DNA from: Coprothermobacterota bacterium
Lineage (GTDB): Bacteria; Caldisericota; JANLFM01
NCBI GenBank assembly: GCA_026389415.1
Contig: JAPLHX010000214.1
Span: 1-14,287 of the forward strand
Length of the DNA: 14,287 nt
Direction: 5' to 3'
The translations under genes and the position numbers were made by a program. The notes under the pieces were generated by a model. It was given only the letters and a program-made list of their open reading frames with translations, searched no databases and was not told the DNA's origin. Shown here piece by piece: positions 6,425 to 13,711 of the stretch; position 1 is the first letter of the stretch; each line of letters opens with the position of its first letter.

Positions 6425-7090
6425 ATGACAATGATCGTGGCCATCGATGGGCTTGCTGCTTCTGGAAAAAGCAGCTTGGCTCAGGCTATAGCGAAAAAGT
6501 GCAGTCTGTTTTATGTCGATTCGGGCTCCTTCTATCGTTTCATAACCTATCGGTTGCTTTGTGAGGGCATTTCACCGGATCAGCACGATGCTATTTGTTC
6601 GTTTCTGCCAATGGTTCGCTTTCATTACCGCACGGCTCGGCATTTTTGGAAAGGGAGAGATGTTAGTGAAGCTTTACGTTCCAGTGCGATTGACGAACTC
6701 GTTTCTGGGGTGGCCAGGATCGGTTTGGTTCGAAAAAAAATCAATCGAACCGTACGGCATCTCGTAAAGCATAAACCGGCTGTAGTAGAGGGACGAGATA
6801 TCGGTACAGTGGTATTTCCAAAGGCCGATTTGAAGATTTTTCTATTAGCGTCAGAAGAAGCACGGATAGCTCGCAGAAACCAACAGAGACAAGAATGGGG
6901 GCATTCAGCAGAGAGAGAGTGCGTGAAAAAAAATATACGGTTGCGAGACCAAATTGATTCAGAAAGGGAAATTGCTCCACTGGTTCCTGCTACCGATGCT
7001 GTAATCATCGATACATCACAACTTACCCTGGAGGAGACAGTGGCTCGAGGCTGCAAACTCGTGCAAGAATGCTGGAAAAAACATGGCTGA
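6425..7090 (+). CDS. cmk: Cytidylate (CMP/dCMP) kinase
   Basis: Cmk phosphorylates CMP and dCMP with ATP, feeding CTP and dCTP synthesis and recycling CMP from RNA and lipid turnover. The 221 residues fit the usual length of about 220-230. The P-loop is DGLAASGKSS (8-17; more often DGPAGSGKST), the CMP-site region reads YVDSGSFYRFITY (30-42), and the hallmark VVEGRDIGTVVFP lies at 120-132, followed by a lid-like basic helix. ATG 6425 and ATG 6431 are both plausible starts; neither has a clear Shine-Dalgarno site, since AAGGAG (6403-6408) lies 16 bases before the first. The gene starts 4 bases after the small protein and overlaps der by 8 bases. It has two runs of eight adenines (6733-6740 and 6926-6933), and the frame is intact through both. 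The cmk-der pairing is common in bacteria. Confidence 0.95.
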   Translation: MTMIVAIDGLAASGKSSLAQAIAKKCSLFYVDSGSFYRFITYRLLCEGISPDQHDAICSFLPMVRFHYRTARHFWKGRDVSEALRSSAIDELVSGVARIGLVRKKINRTVRHLVKHKPAVVEGRDIGTVVFPKADLKIFLLASEEARIARRNQQRQEWGHSAERECVKKNIRLRDQIDSEREIAPLVPATDAVIIDTSQLTLEETVARGCKLVQECWKKHG

Positions 7091-8399
7091 TCCTCCAATC
7101 GTCCTCATCCTGGGGAGGCCAAATGTCGGAAAATCGGCATTGTTCAACCGGATCGGCCAGCGACGAAAATCCATTGTGCACCCCTTCGAAGGAGTAACGA
7201 GGGATATCGTCGGGGTAGAAACTGATTGGAATGGCCGAGCGTTCCGCTTGGTAGATAGCGGTGGACTTGATTTCACTTCCGGAGACGAGATCAAAGATCA
7301 GGTGCAGGAAATTGCACTTTCTGCCATAAAAGGTGCAGCTCTTCTGCTTCTGGTAGTGGATGCCAAGTCAGGACTTCAACCGCTAGATCGGGAAATTGCT
7401 CAACAGATTCGCTCCAGCGGGAAGCCCGTACTGCTAGTGGCAAATAAAATTGACTCCCGGGAGGGAATTGCCAAGTCATTCGATTTTTTTTCTCTTGATT
7501 TAGGGGATCCTATTCCGGTTTCTGGTTTAAACGGATTCAACATCGGTGACTTGCTGGATGAAATCAGTCTGCGCTTGCCTGCCGGAGAAACCAAGCCACC
7601 TTTCCCCGTACCCAAGATTGCCATCGTTGGGCGTCCAAACGTCGGCAAATCGTCTTTGCTGAATGCCCTTCTGGGACGAAAACAAGCCATTGTGGCAGGC
7701 ACGCCTGGTACAACAAGGGATGCTGTAGATTCCTTTTGGGTCACCACAAAGGGTTCTTATCTTCTTGTCGATACGGCTGGAATCCGTCACAAATCAAAAG
7801 TGAGTGAAGATGTAGAGTATTACAGTATTCTGCGGGCGACAGAGGCGATCGAACGATCTGACATGGCTTTGCTTGTAGTGGATGCCGAAGCTGGTATCTT
7901 GAGCCAGGACAGAAAAATCGCTGGACTAATCCAACAAGCGGAGAAAGCCTGTCTGATTGCTGTCAACAAAGTGGACCGAGTGGATTTCGTCTTGGAAAAA
8001 AGAGACCAGTTCCTGACCCACCTTCACCACGAGCTTGATTTCATGGCTTATGCAGAAACCGCGTTTCTTTCTGCAAAAACTGGTTTCGGTTTATCTCAAA
8101 TTCCGCAATGCGCACAGATCATCTTGGAATCGTACTTCGCAAAGGTCTCTACTGGTAAGCTGAACCGGGTGTTAAGGGACATTCTCGACGAACGACCTCC
8201 CCCAGCCAATCCACTGGGAGGATTGAAGATTTTTTATGCTACACAGCGGGCATCCGCTCCGCCAACATTTCTCTTGTTTGCAAATCGACCCCAAAACCTT
8301 CATTTCTCCTACGAGCGTCACCTTAAGACAGAATTTCGAAACCGATTGGAATTGAAAGGGACTCCAGTCCGATTGGAACTACGTTCGCGGGAAGGCTGA
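7083..8399 (+). CDS. der: Ribosome-assembly GTPase Der (EngA)
   Basis: Der is an essential GTPase with two tandem G domains that acts in assembly of the 50S subunit. The 438 residues match the family. G domain 1 has GRPNVGKS (11-18), a GVTRD switch I, DSGG at 58-61 (commonly DTGG) and NKID (121-124). G domain 2 has GRPNVGKS (183-190), GTTRD, DTAG (230-233) and NKVD (295-298). A C-terminal KH-like domain (about 360-430) contains the usual GGLKIFYATQ block and ends in a basic tail. The start ATG 7083 lies inside the end of cmk (8-base overlap) without a good Shine-Dalgarno site, so coupled translation is likely. It is the last gene of the block that starts with the rodZ-like gene; a tRNA promoter follows. 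Confidence 0.97.
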   Translation: MADPPIVLILGRPNVGKSALFNRIGQRRKSIVHPFEGVTRDIVGVETDWNGRAFRLVDSGGLDFTSGDEIKDQVQEIALSAIKGAALLLLVVDAKSGLQPLDREIAQQIRSSGKPVLLVANKIDSREGIAKSFDFFSLDLGDPIPVSGLNGFNIGDLLDEISLRLPAGETKPPFPVPKIAIVGRPNVGKSSLLNALLGRKQAIVAGTPGTTRDAVDSFWVTTKGSYLLVDTAGIRHKSKVSEDVEYYSILRATEAIERSDMALLVVDAEAGILSQDRKIAGLIQQAEKACLIAVNKVDRVDFVLEKRDQFLTHLHHELDFMAYAETAFLSAKTGFGLSQIPQCAQIILESYFAKVSTGKLNRVLRDILDERPPPANPLGGLKIFYATQRASAPPTFLLFANRPQNLHFSYERHLKTEFRNRLELKGTPVRLELRSREG

Positions 8400-8402
8400 G
8401 GT

Positions 8403-8431
8403 TTGCAGAGACCGGGAGAACCTGGTATGAT
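8403..8431 (+). promoter_or_regulatory. Promoter candidate for tRNA-Pro
   Basis: The -10 box TATGAT (8426-8431, five of six consensus bases) ends 12 bases before the tRNA. The -35 region is weaker: TTGCAG at 8403-8408 with a 17-base spacer, or TTTGCA at 8402-8407 with 18. It may drive the tRNA together with the dehydrogenase, purA and Memo-family genes. Confidence 0.5.
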
Positions 8432-8443
8432 CTGCCCGTGGCT

Positions 8444-8520
<77 letters not shown>

Positions 8521-8551
8521 TAAATGAATTTTCCCCATAACGGTGAAACCA

Positions 8552-9889
8552 ATGAATCAGTATGACCTGATCATCGTGGGAGCGGGCCCGGCGGGGATTT
8601 TTGCCGCCCTGGAAATTGTTAAAATGCAGATTCCCATTCGCATCCTACTCCTGGAAAAAGGAATGGAGCTGGATCAACGGAAGTCTCTGATCTGCGGTTG
8701 GGGTGGCTCTGGTGCATATTCAGATGGAAAGCTTACCCTGACACCGGAAATCGGTGGATACCTGAAGGATCTGTTGGGATACGAGGAAGCTGCCAAACTG
8801 ATCGCATATGTAGACCAGATCTATATAGATTATGGTGCTCCCAAGGAAGTATTTGGCGAAGACGAGGACAGTACCGGAGAACTTGCCCATAAGGCCGCAC
8901 TAGCCAATTTGCGGTACATTCCCGCTCGTATTCGGCACCTGGGCACAGACAATTGCACTGAAATCCTTCGGAAATTTCGCACAACACTGAACCCGCACGT
9001 CGATATTTTCACGGACCGACCCGTAGCCCGCATTCTGACGGAAAACGGGAAGGTTTTGGGTGTGGAGACCGTGAATGGTGAATCCTTTACCTGTGATTAC
9101 CTGGTTGTAGCGCCGGGACGGGAAGGCGCATCATGGCTGGTGGAAGAATGGAAACGACTAGACCTAACCATGGCGCGAAACCCGGTGGACATTGGAGTGC
9201 GCGTGGAGGTGCCTGCGGCCGTACTGGAGCCGTTGACAAATGTATCTTTTGAAGCCAAATTGGAGTATTTCAGCAAATCATTTGATGACCGTGTTCGGAC
9301 ATTTTGCATGTGTCCCTATGGAGTGGTTGTCATGGAAGGATCCGATGGCGTGACGACCGTTAACGGACATAGCTACGCCAATCGAAGAACAGAAAACTCT
9401 AATTTCGCTATTTTGGTATCTACACGCTTCACGGATCCCTTCCGGGAGCCGATAACCTATGGACGATACATTGCCCGCTTGGCCAATTTGCTGAGTGGTG
9501 GGGTGATCATTCAGCGTCTGGGCGACTTGGAGGCAGGGCGACGTTCCACGGACGATCGAATTGCGCACAGTATCGTTCGTCCCACGCTCAAAGAGGCAAC
9601 ACCGGGTGATTTATCCTTTGTCTTACCATACCGGTACCTGACAGACATCCTTGAAATGCTGAAAGCCCTCGATCAGTTGGCGCCCGGCGTGGCTTCGCGT
9701 CACACCCTGCTCTACGGATTGGAAGTAAAATTCTATTCGTCCCGACCCAAACTTAGTGCGCAGTTGGAAACTGAGATTACAAACTTGTTTGCGATTGGTG
9801 ATGGAGCAGGAATCACTCGCGGTTTAATGCAGGCTTCCGCTTGTGGCGTGGCCGTAGCAAGAGAAATCAGCCGCCGAATCAGTGGCTGA
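8552..9889 (+). CDS. FAD-dependent dehydrogenase, COG2509-like
   Basis: This is a flavoprotein of a widespread but poorly characterised family; its substrate is unknown. From ATG 8552 it has 445 residues. The N-terminal Rossmann motif YDLIIVGAGPAG (4-15) binds FAD, and LLLEKG (33-37) is the end of the second strand. The family signature GWGGSGAYSDGKL lies at 49-61, VVAPGREGASW about halfway, and the C-terminal FAD motif LFAIGDGAGITRGLMQAS near the end. No signal peptide or membrane helix is seen, so it should be cytoplasmic. ATG 8552 is preferred over GTG 8543 because GGTGA (8542-8546) is well placed as a ribosome binding site and relatives begin close to the FAD strand. It follows tRNA-Pro directly, and purA begins 29 bases later, so co-transcription is likely. 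A link to purine synthesis is not implied. Confidence 0.87.
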   Translation: MNQYDLIIVGAGPAGIFAALEIVKMQIPIRILLLEKGMELDQRKSLICGWGGSGAYSDGKLTLTPEIGGYLKDLLGYEEAAKLIAYVDQIYIDYGAPKEVFGEDEDSTGELAHKAALANLRYIPARIRHLGTDNCTEILRKFRTTLNPHVDIFTDRPVARILTENGKVLGVETVNGESFTCDYLVVAPGREGASWLVEEWKRLDLTMARNPVDIGVRVEVPAAVLEPLTNVSFEAKLEYFSKSFDDRVRTFCMCPYGVVVMEGSDGVTTVNGHSYANRRTENSNFAILVSTRFTDPFREPITYGRYIARLANLLSGGVIIQRLGDLEAGRRSTDDRIAHSIVRPTLKEATPGDLSFVLPYRYLTDILEMLKALDQLAPGVASRHTLLYGLEVKFYSSRPKLSAQLETEITNLFAIGDGAGITRGLMQASACGVAVAREISRRISG

Positions 9890-9918
9890 GAGAGCCAGTT
9901 CCCAAGCGGCGCAATGAG

Positions 9919-11187
9919 ATGTCGGTAACGGTTTTGGTAGGTTTGGGTTGGGGAGACGAAGGGAAGGGCAGGGTGATCGATTTTTTGGCTCCTGCTTATC
10001 ACATTATTGTTCGTTTCAATGGCGGTGCCAATGCAGGTCACACAGTTGTTGTAGATGGTGTCACGTTTCGATTTCATTTATTGCCTTCCGGGATGCTGTA
10101 TCCAGAAAAGACGTGTGTAATAGCCCACGGTGTAGTGTTAGATCCAGCCCGACTGGTCGAAGAGCTGGCTGAAGTACGTCGGACAAAGCCAAATTTGGCT
10201 CGTTTGCTTATCAGTGACCGATGTCATCTTGTACTGCCTGTTCACAAACAACTCGACCTGCTGGAAGAGGCCTTCCGCGGCGGTGGAAAGCTGGGCACAA
10301 CCGGGCAAGGCATCGGGCCGGTGTATGAAGACAAGGTTTCTCGCAAGGGGATTCGCATCTGTGACCTCTACAGCCCACTACTGCTCGAGAAAATAGAGCT
10401 TTTTCTAGCAGAAAAAAACAAAATATTAGTGGACATCTATAAAGAAGAACCGGTGAATCCAAGGTCCCTACAACAGCAGTTGTTAACATTTGCCCAGTTT
10501 GTTCAGCCGTTTTTAGTGGATACACTCCTGTTTTTGCAGGAAAGACTGAATCACGGAGCGTCCATCTTAATGGAAGGCGCGCAGGGGGCACTGCTTGATC
10601 ATGAAATTGGTACGTACCCCTTCGTCACCTCCACTTCGCCGATGGCAGGGATGGTTTCTTTGGGAGCGGGTATTGGTCCAAAACAAATAGACAGGATCGT
10701 CGGTGTTGTGAAAGCTTACGCAACCAGAGTAGGCACGGGTCCCTTCCCCACGGAACTACGAAACGAGATCGGTGAAGGCATGCGCCAACGAGGGCGGGAA
10801 TTTGGGACGACAACCGGTCGGCCTAGGCGATGCGGTTGGTTTGACTTGCCACTGATTCAATATGCACTTTCCGCCAATTCACCCGATGAGTTGGTTCTAA
10901 CAAAACTCGATGTTCTCAGCGGGTTGGAACACTTGCAAGTATGCGTTGGCTATCACAAGAGCAACTTACCTATAAAGGGCATTCCTGCGCTAGCGGAAGA
11001 ACTGGATCAATGCATCCCGGTCTATCAGACGATGCCGGGTTGGAGGGAAGAACTCTCTGGTATCCGTCGATTGACCGATTTGCCGAAAAACGCAATACAA
11101 TTTATCCATTTTCTCGAATCCTATTTAAAAGTACCGATTCGATCTGTTTCCATCGGCCCCCAGCGGGAGGAAATGCTATTGGTGTAG
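9919..11187 (+). CDS. purA: Adenylosuccinate synthetase
   Basis: PurA joins IMP and aspartate using GTP, the first step from IMP to AMP. From ATG 9919 the protein has 422 residues, close to the usual 425-430. Catalytic residues fall at the same numbers as in the E. coli enzyme: Asp13 in the GTP loop GWGDEGKG and His41 in GGANAGHT. Other signatures include EGAQGALLDHEIGTYP, VGVVKAYATRVGTGPFPTE and GTTTGRPRRCGWFD. ATG 9919 gives the canonical beginning (SVTVLVGLGWGDEGKG); an ATG at 9914 is out of frame, and the open frame extends further upstream without resembling PurA. No strong ribosome binding site is visible. The next gene starts 13 bases after its stop. Confidence 0.97.
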   Translation: MSVTVLVGLGWGDEGKGRVIDFLAPAYHIIVRFNGGANAGHTVVVDGVTFRFHLLPSGMLYPEKTCVIAHGVVLDPARLVEELAEVRRTKPNLARLLISDRCHLVLPVHKQLDLLEEAFRGGGKLGTTGQGIGPVYEDKVSRKGIRICDLYSPLLLEKIELFLAEKNKILVDIYKEEPVNPRSLQQQLLTFAQFVQPFLVDTLLFLQERLNHGASILMEGAQGALLDHEIGTYPFVTSTSPMAGMVSLGAGIGPKQIDRIVGVVKAYATRVGTGPFPTELRNEIGEGMRQRGREFGTTTGRPRRCGWFDLPLIQYALSANSPDELVLTKLDVLSGLEHLQVCVGYHKSNLPIKGIPALAEELDQCIPVYQTMPGWREELSGIRRLTDLPKNAIQFIHFLESYLKVPIRSVSIGPQREEMLLV

Positions 11188-11200
11188 AAGGTGACAAGTG

Positions 11201-12046
11201 ATGATTCGACAGCCGGCCGTTTCAGGATCTTTCTATCCAGGCAACGAATCGCAATTGCGGAAAACCGTCGAAGAATGTTTTCTTCATCCCAAAGGACCAG
11301 GACAACTCCCTGGGTTGTCCTTGGCTAGTGAGGCCAATCTTTTTGGACTCATTGTTCCGCATGCCGGCCTCGCATGCTCTGGTCCCATTGCTGCACACTC
11401 CTATTTACGACTCGGGCAAAGTCCTTGGAAGTGGCTCCTAATCGCAGGTCCAAATCACACCGGCTTGGGAACGGCATGGGCTTATGAAGACAGCGGTTCC
11501 TGGCGGACCCCCCTGGGTGATAGTCCAATTAACAAAGAAAAAGCTGCAATCATTGGAGCTATAGCCGGGCTGAAAATTGATCCCGTCTCGCATTGGCGGG
11601 AACATTCCATTGAAGTTCAGCTACCTTTCATCCAATATATCCGTAGCGATGCCACATTTGTACCACTTTGCGTTGGGACAAACAGCCTGACAGAGTGTCG
11701 CAGAGTAGGGGAGGAGCTGGGCCGGATCCTCTTGACAGACCTCTCAGGAATCATGATCGCTTCCACTGATTTTTCTCATTACGTACCGAAACAAAAAGCT
11801 TTGTTTCTAGATCAAAAGGCTATCGATTCGATTCTCTCTTTGGATTCCGAAGGACTTTGGCGAGCCGTGAATGAGGTACCGGTCACCATGTGCGGCTATA
11901 TGCCGGTTATTCTGTTAATCGAGGCGGCCATTCAAGCCAGAATCTCAAGAGTGGAATTCCTCTCCTACGCAACCTCCGGGGACACATGCGATCCGTTGGG
12001 CCAACAAGTCGTGGGGTATGCCGCAATAGCGTTCCACCGTTCCTGA
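11201..12046 (+). CDS. amrB: Memo-family protein (AmmeMemoRadiSam system protein B type)
   Basis: This is a member of the Memo family, metal-dependent proteins related to extradiol dioxygenases; the bacterial members' reaction is unsettled. The 281 residues match the family length. It begins with MIRQPAVSGSFYPG as in relatives. The expected metal ligands are His54 (VPHAGLACSG), His86 (GPNHTG) and Cys231 (MCGYMPV), with Asp190 and His193 in STDFSHY also kept. HWREHSIEVQLPF (131-143) and the C-terminal GQQVVGYAAIAF are also typical. In many genomes it is found with an AMMECR1-domain protein and a radical SAM enzyme (the AmmeMemoRadiSam set); no AMMECR1 gene is seen here. ATG 11201 is chosen because AAGGTGA (11188-11194) lies 6 bases upstream; the GTG just before it is less well placed. 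It probably ends the purA transcript. Confidence 0.88.
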   Translation: MIRQPAVSGSFYPGNESQLRKTVEECFLHPKGPGQLPGLSLASEANLFGLIVPHAGLACSGPIAAHSYLRLGQSPWKWLLIAGPNHTGLGTAWAYEDSGSWRTPLGDSPINKEKAAIIGAIAGLKIDPVSHWREHSIEVQLPFIQYIRSDATFVPLCVGTNSLTECRRVGEELGRILLTDLSGIMIASTDFSHYVPKQKALFLDQKAIDSILSLDSEGLWRAVNEVPVTMCGYMPVILLIEAAIQARISRVEFLSYATSGDTCDPLGQQVVGYAAIAFHRS

Positions 12047-12072
12047 TTCTTTACACAAATTTCATAATTCCT

Positions 12073-12101
12073 TTGGTTCAAGTTCAAATTGCTGGTATTA
12101 A
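12073..12101 (+). promoter_or_regulatory. Weak promoter candidate for the HtrA-type protease gene
   Basis: TTGGTT (12073-12078) and TATTAA (12096-12101) are separated by 17 bases, in an AT-rich 79-base gap. Each box matches the consensus only partly (three and four of six), so this is tentative. Confidence 0.3.
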
Positions 12102-12110
12102 ATGAAAAAA

Positions 12111-12115
12111 AGGAG
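12111..12115 (+). promoter_or_regulatory. Ribosome binding site AGGAG for the protease start at 12126
   Basis: AGGAG lies 10 bases before ATG 12126 within an A-rich leader. It would be inside the coding region if ATG 12102 were used, so it selects the later start. Confidence 0.7.
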
Positions 12116-12125
12116 AACTTACAAA

Positions 12126-13277
12126 ATGAAAAGAATGGGCTCGGTTTTGATCTTGACTTTCGTGCTGATTGCGTTGCTGTCTGGATGTGTATATCAAATG
12201 CCCAACGGCGGTTCTTCACCCAGTGCGATCCTCACAAATAACCCAACGCTAGCTACAGAGAGTGCCACGAACCCTTCCCAAGAACCAAAGGGATATACGG
12301 AGCAGACACAGGAAGCCATTACGCGGGCGGTTGCACTTGTTGCCCCAGCGGTTGTATTCATAGATACAAAGTTCCAACCGGAGCAAGGAGGTTTCTCTTT
12401 TCCAGACGTTCCCTATTTTTCCCCAGGACCATCTCAACCGCAGGAAGGGCAAGGTTCAGGGGTGATCGTAGACGGAAATAATGGTTATATTCTGACCAAT
12501 AACCATGTCGTGCAAAATGCATTGGAGATCAAAGTGACCCTACCAGATGGGCGGACGTTCACTGGGAAGGTGCTCGGTTCGTACCCGATTTCCGATATCG
12601 CGGTGGTAAAAATCGAGGGAACCAATTTACCAGAGGCAAAAATGGGAGACACCACCAACCTAAGAGTTGGATCTTGGGCTATCGCTATTGGCAATCCATA
12701 CGGTTTCGAAAATACAGTGACGGTCGGTGTAGTCAGCGCGTTCAATCGAACGTTATCCTCCCCGGAGACTGGGCGACCCCTGCAGGACTTGATCCAAACC
12801 GATGCGGCCATCAATCCTGGGAATTCCGGTGGCGCGTTAGTGAATATTTCAGGAGAAGTGATTGGTATCAATACGGCGATCATGCCTTACGCGCAAGGCA
12901 TGGGGTTTGCGGTAGATATCAATGCCGCCAAGTCTATTTTCAGCGACCTTGTTCAGCTGGGACGCGTCGTCCGTCCCTGGCTTGGTATCACCTATACAAA
13001 GGTCACCGATCAGATAGCCAAGGATCTGAATCTAACCGAAATCACGGGCGTGGTCGTGCTGGAAGTCATAGGAGATAGTCCTGCAGCAAAAGCCGGTCTA
13101 CAGAAAGATGATGTAATCCAAACCATCAATGGTGAGAAACTGACTAAAATGGAAGTGTTGCGTCAGATCATCAAAGCAAAGAAAGTGGGCGATGATGTTA
13201 CATTGCAGGTATGGCGGTCAGGGAAAGTATTGAATCTCACGCTCACATTGCAGGAAATGCCCGCAGAATTGCCCTAA
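12126..13277 (+). CDS. HtrA/DegP-type serine protease with PDZ domain, predicted lipoprotein
   Basis: This is a trypsin-like protease of the HtrA/Deg family, which handles damaged proteins outside the cytoplasm. From ATG 12126 it has 383 residues. A lipoprotein signal peptide (positive start MKRMG, hydrophobic core, lipobox LSGC) places the anchored cysteine at 21. A Ser/Thr/Pro/Asn-rich spacer (about 22-60) follows. The catalytic triad is His127 (LTNNHVV), Asp157 (SDIAVVKI) and Ser234 (GNSGGAL), and one PDZ domain follows (about 278-375). Many bacterial HtrA proteins are held by a transmembrane helix or are free in the periplasm, so lipid anchoring is a variation. ATG 12126 is chosen because AGGAG (12111-12115) is 10 bases upstream and the signal peptide then starts normally; ATG 12102 would place that site inside the gene. 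A 12-base duplication covers the stop codon and gives a second in-frame TAA. Confidence 0.93.
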   Translation: MKRMGSVLILTFVLIALLSGCVYQMPNGGSSPSAILTNNPTLATESATNPSQEPKGYTEQTQEAITRAVALVAPAVVFIDTKFQPEQGGFSFPDVPYFSPGPSQPQEGQGSGVIVDGNNGYILTNNHVVQNALEIKVTLPDGRTFTGKVLGSYPISDIAVVKIEGTNLPEAKMGDTTNLRVGSWAIAIGNPYGFENTVTVGVVSAFNRTLSSPETGRPLQDLIQTDAAINPGNSGGALVNISGEVIGINTAIMPYAQGMGFAVDINAAKSIFSDLVQLGRVVRPWLGITYTKVTDQIAKDLNLTEITGVVVLEVIGDSPAAKAGLQKDDVIQTINGEKLTKMEVLRQIIKAKKVGDDVTLQVWRSGKVLNLTLTLQEMPAELP

Positions 13278-13294
13278 GCATGGCCCTAAGCATG
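13271..13294. repeat. Exact 12-base tandem duplication over the protease stop codon
   Basis: GCCCTAAGCATG occurs twice back to back (13271-13282 and 13283-13294), followed by a further GCC. As 12 is a multiple of three, the second copy repeats the TAA stop in frame (13275-13277 and 13287-13289). It looks like a simple slippage or duplication event. Confidence 0.95.
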
Positions 13295-13304
13295 GCCTTC
13301 TCGA

Positions 13305-13332
13305 TTGACAGCATGTCCACAGCAGTCATAAT
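13305..13332 (+). promoter_or_regulatory. Strong promoter of the cold-shock gene
   Basis: A perfect TTGACA (13305-13310) and CATAAT (13327-13332, five of six) are separated by 16 bases. Transcription should begin near 13339, giving a leader of about 50 bases before ATG 13390. This is among the best-matching promoters in the window. Confidence 0.7.
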
Positions 13333-13342
13333 GAAAACAAGC

Positions 13343-13360
13343 CTGCTCGGAGGCGAGCAG
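13343..13360 (+). promoter_or_regulatory. Hairpin at the 5' end of the cold-shock mRNA leader
   Basis: CTGCTCG (13343-13349) and CGAGCAG (13354-13360) form a perfect 7-base-pair stem around the loop GAGG. It lies a few bases after the predicted transcription start and about 15 bases before the ribosome binding site. No T run follows, so it does not look like an intrinsic terminator; a leader structure affecting mRNA stability or translation is more likely. Confidence 0.55.
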
Positions 13361-13389
13361 TAAGAAAGAACATTTTGGAGGAAGATTGA

Positions 13390-13593
13390 ATGACCGAAGG
13401 GAAAGTGAAGTGGTTTAACACCCAAAAAGGGTGGGGTTTTATTGAGGTTGAAGGCGGCAAAGACGTCTTCGTGCACTATTCCGCCATTAGCGGGGAAGGC
13501 CATCGGGCTTTAGAAGAGGGCGATCGGGTGCGATTTGATATCGTAGACGGTCCCAAGGGACCCCAAGCCGCCAACGTAGAGAAACTGAAGTAG
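13390..13593 (+). CDS. Cold-shock domain protein (CspA family)
   Basis: This small single-domain RNA/DNA-binding protein of 67 residues has the normal length for the family. It binds single-stranded nucleic acid and acts as an RNA chaperone. RNP1 is KGWGFI (13-18; usually KGYGFI or KGFGFI) and RNP2 is VFVH (26-29). The beginning MTEGKVKWFN and the end ANVEKLK are typical. The start ATG 13390 is preceded by GGAGGA at 13377-13382. It has its own promoter and a short leader with a hairpin, so it is probably expressed independently of the protease gene upstream. Whether it is cold-induced or constitutive cannot be told. Downstream there is only a set of overlapping short inverted repeats and no clear T-tailed terminator. 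Confidence 0.97.
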   Translation: MTEGKVKWFNTQKGWGFIEVEGGKDVFVHYSAISGEGHRALEEGDRVRFDIVDGPKGPQAANVEKLK

Positions 13594-13711
13594 GATTTCA
13601 TCGGGGCTCCTCGGTTTTCCGATCGGTTCCGCAGGAGAGAAAACAACTTACGTACGGTTCCGTCACTGCGCAGTGGGTAGAAGCGCTGGCCAATCCGTGG
13701 CCTGATGGCGT
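13594..13711. other. 118-base gap with several short inverted and direct repeats
   Basis: No gene is seen. It holds TCGG-TTTT-CCGA (13611-13622), an enclosing CTCCT/AGGAG pair (13607-13611 with 13633-13637), the palindrome CCGATCGG (13619-13626), a direct repeat CGGTTCCG (13624-13631 and 13655-13662) and the palindrome CACTGCGCAGTG (13664-13675). These could form transcript structures ending the cold-shock mRNA or leading the next gene. No T run follows any of them, and no promoter is clear. Confidence 0.5.

Noticed and set aside
6733..6933. Two runs of eight adenines in cmk as a programmed slippage site
   Set aside because: The normal frame is intact and gives a full-length Cmk; there is no sign that a shifted product is needed.
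8411..8426. Hairpin ACCGGG-AGAA-CCTGGT after der as a terminator
   Set aside because: The stem has a G-T pair, no T run follows, and it overlaps the -10 box of the tRNA-Pro promoter.
13639..13675. ACGTACGGTTC, like the 3' half of group II intron domain V
   Set aside because: The matching 5' half with its AGC triad and the rest of the intron or its reverse transcriptase are absent; an 11-base match alone is not enough.
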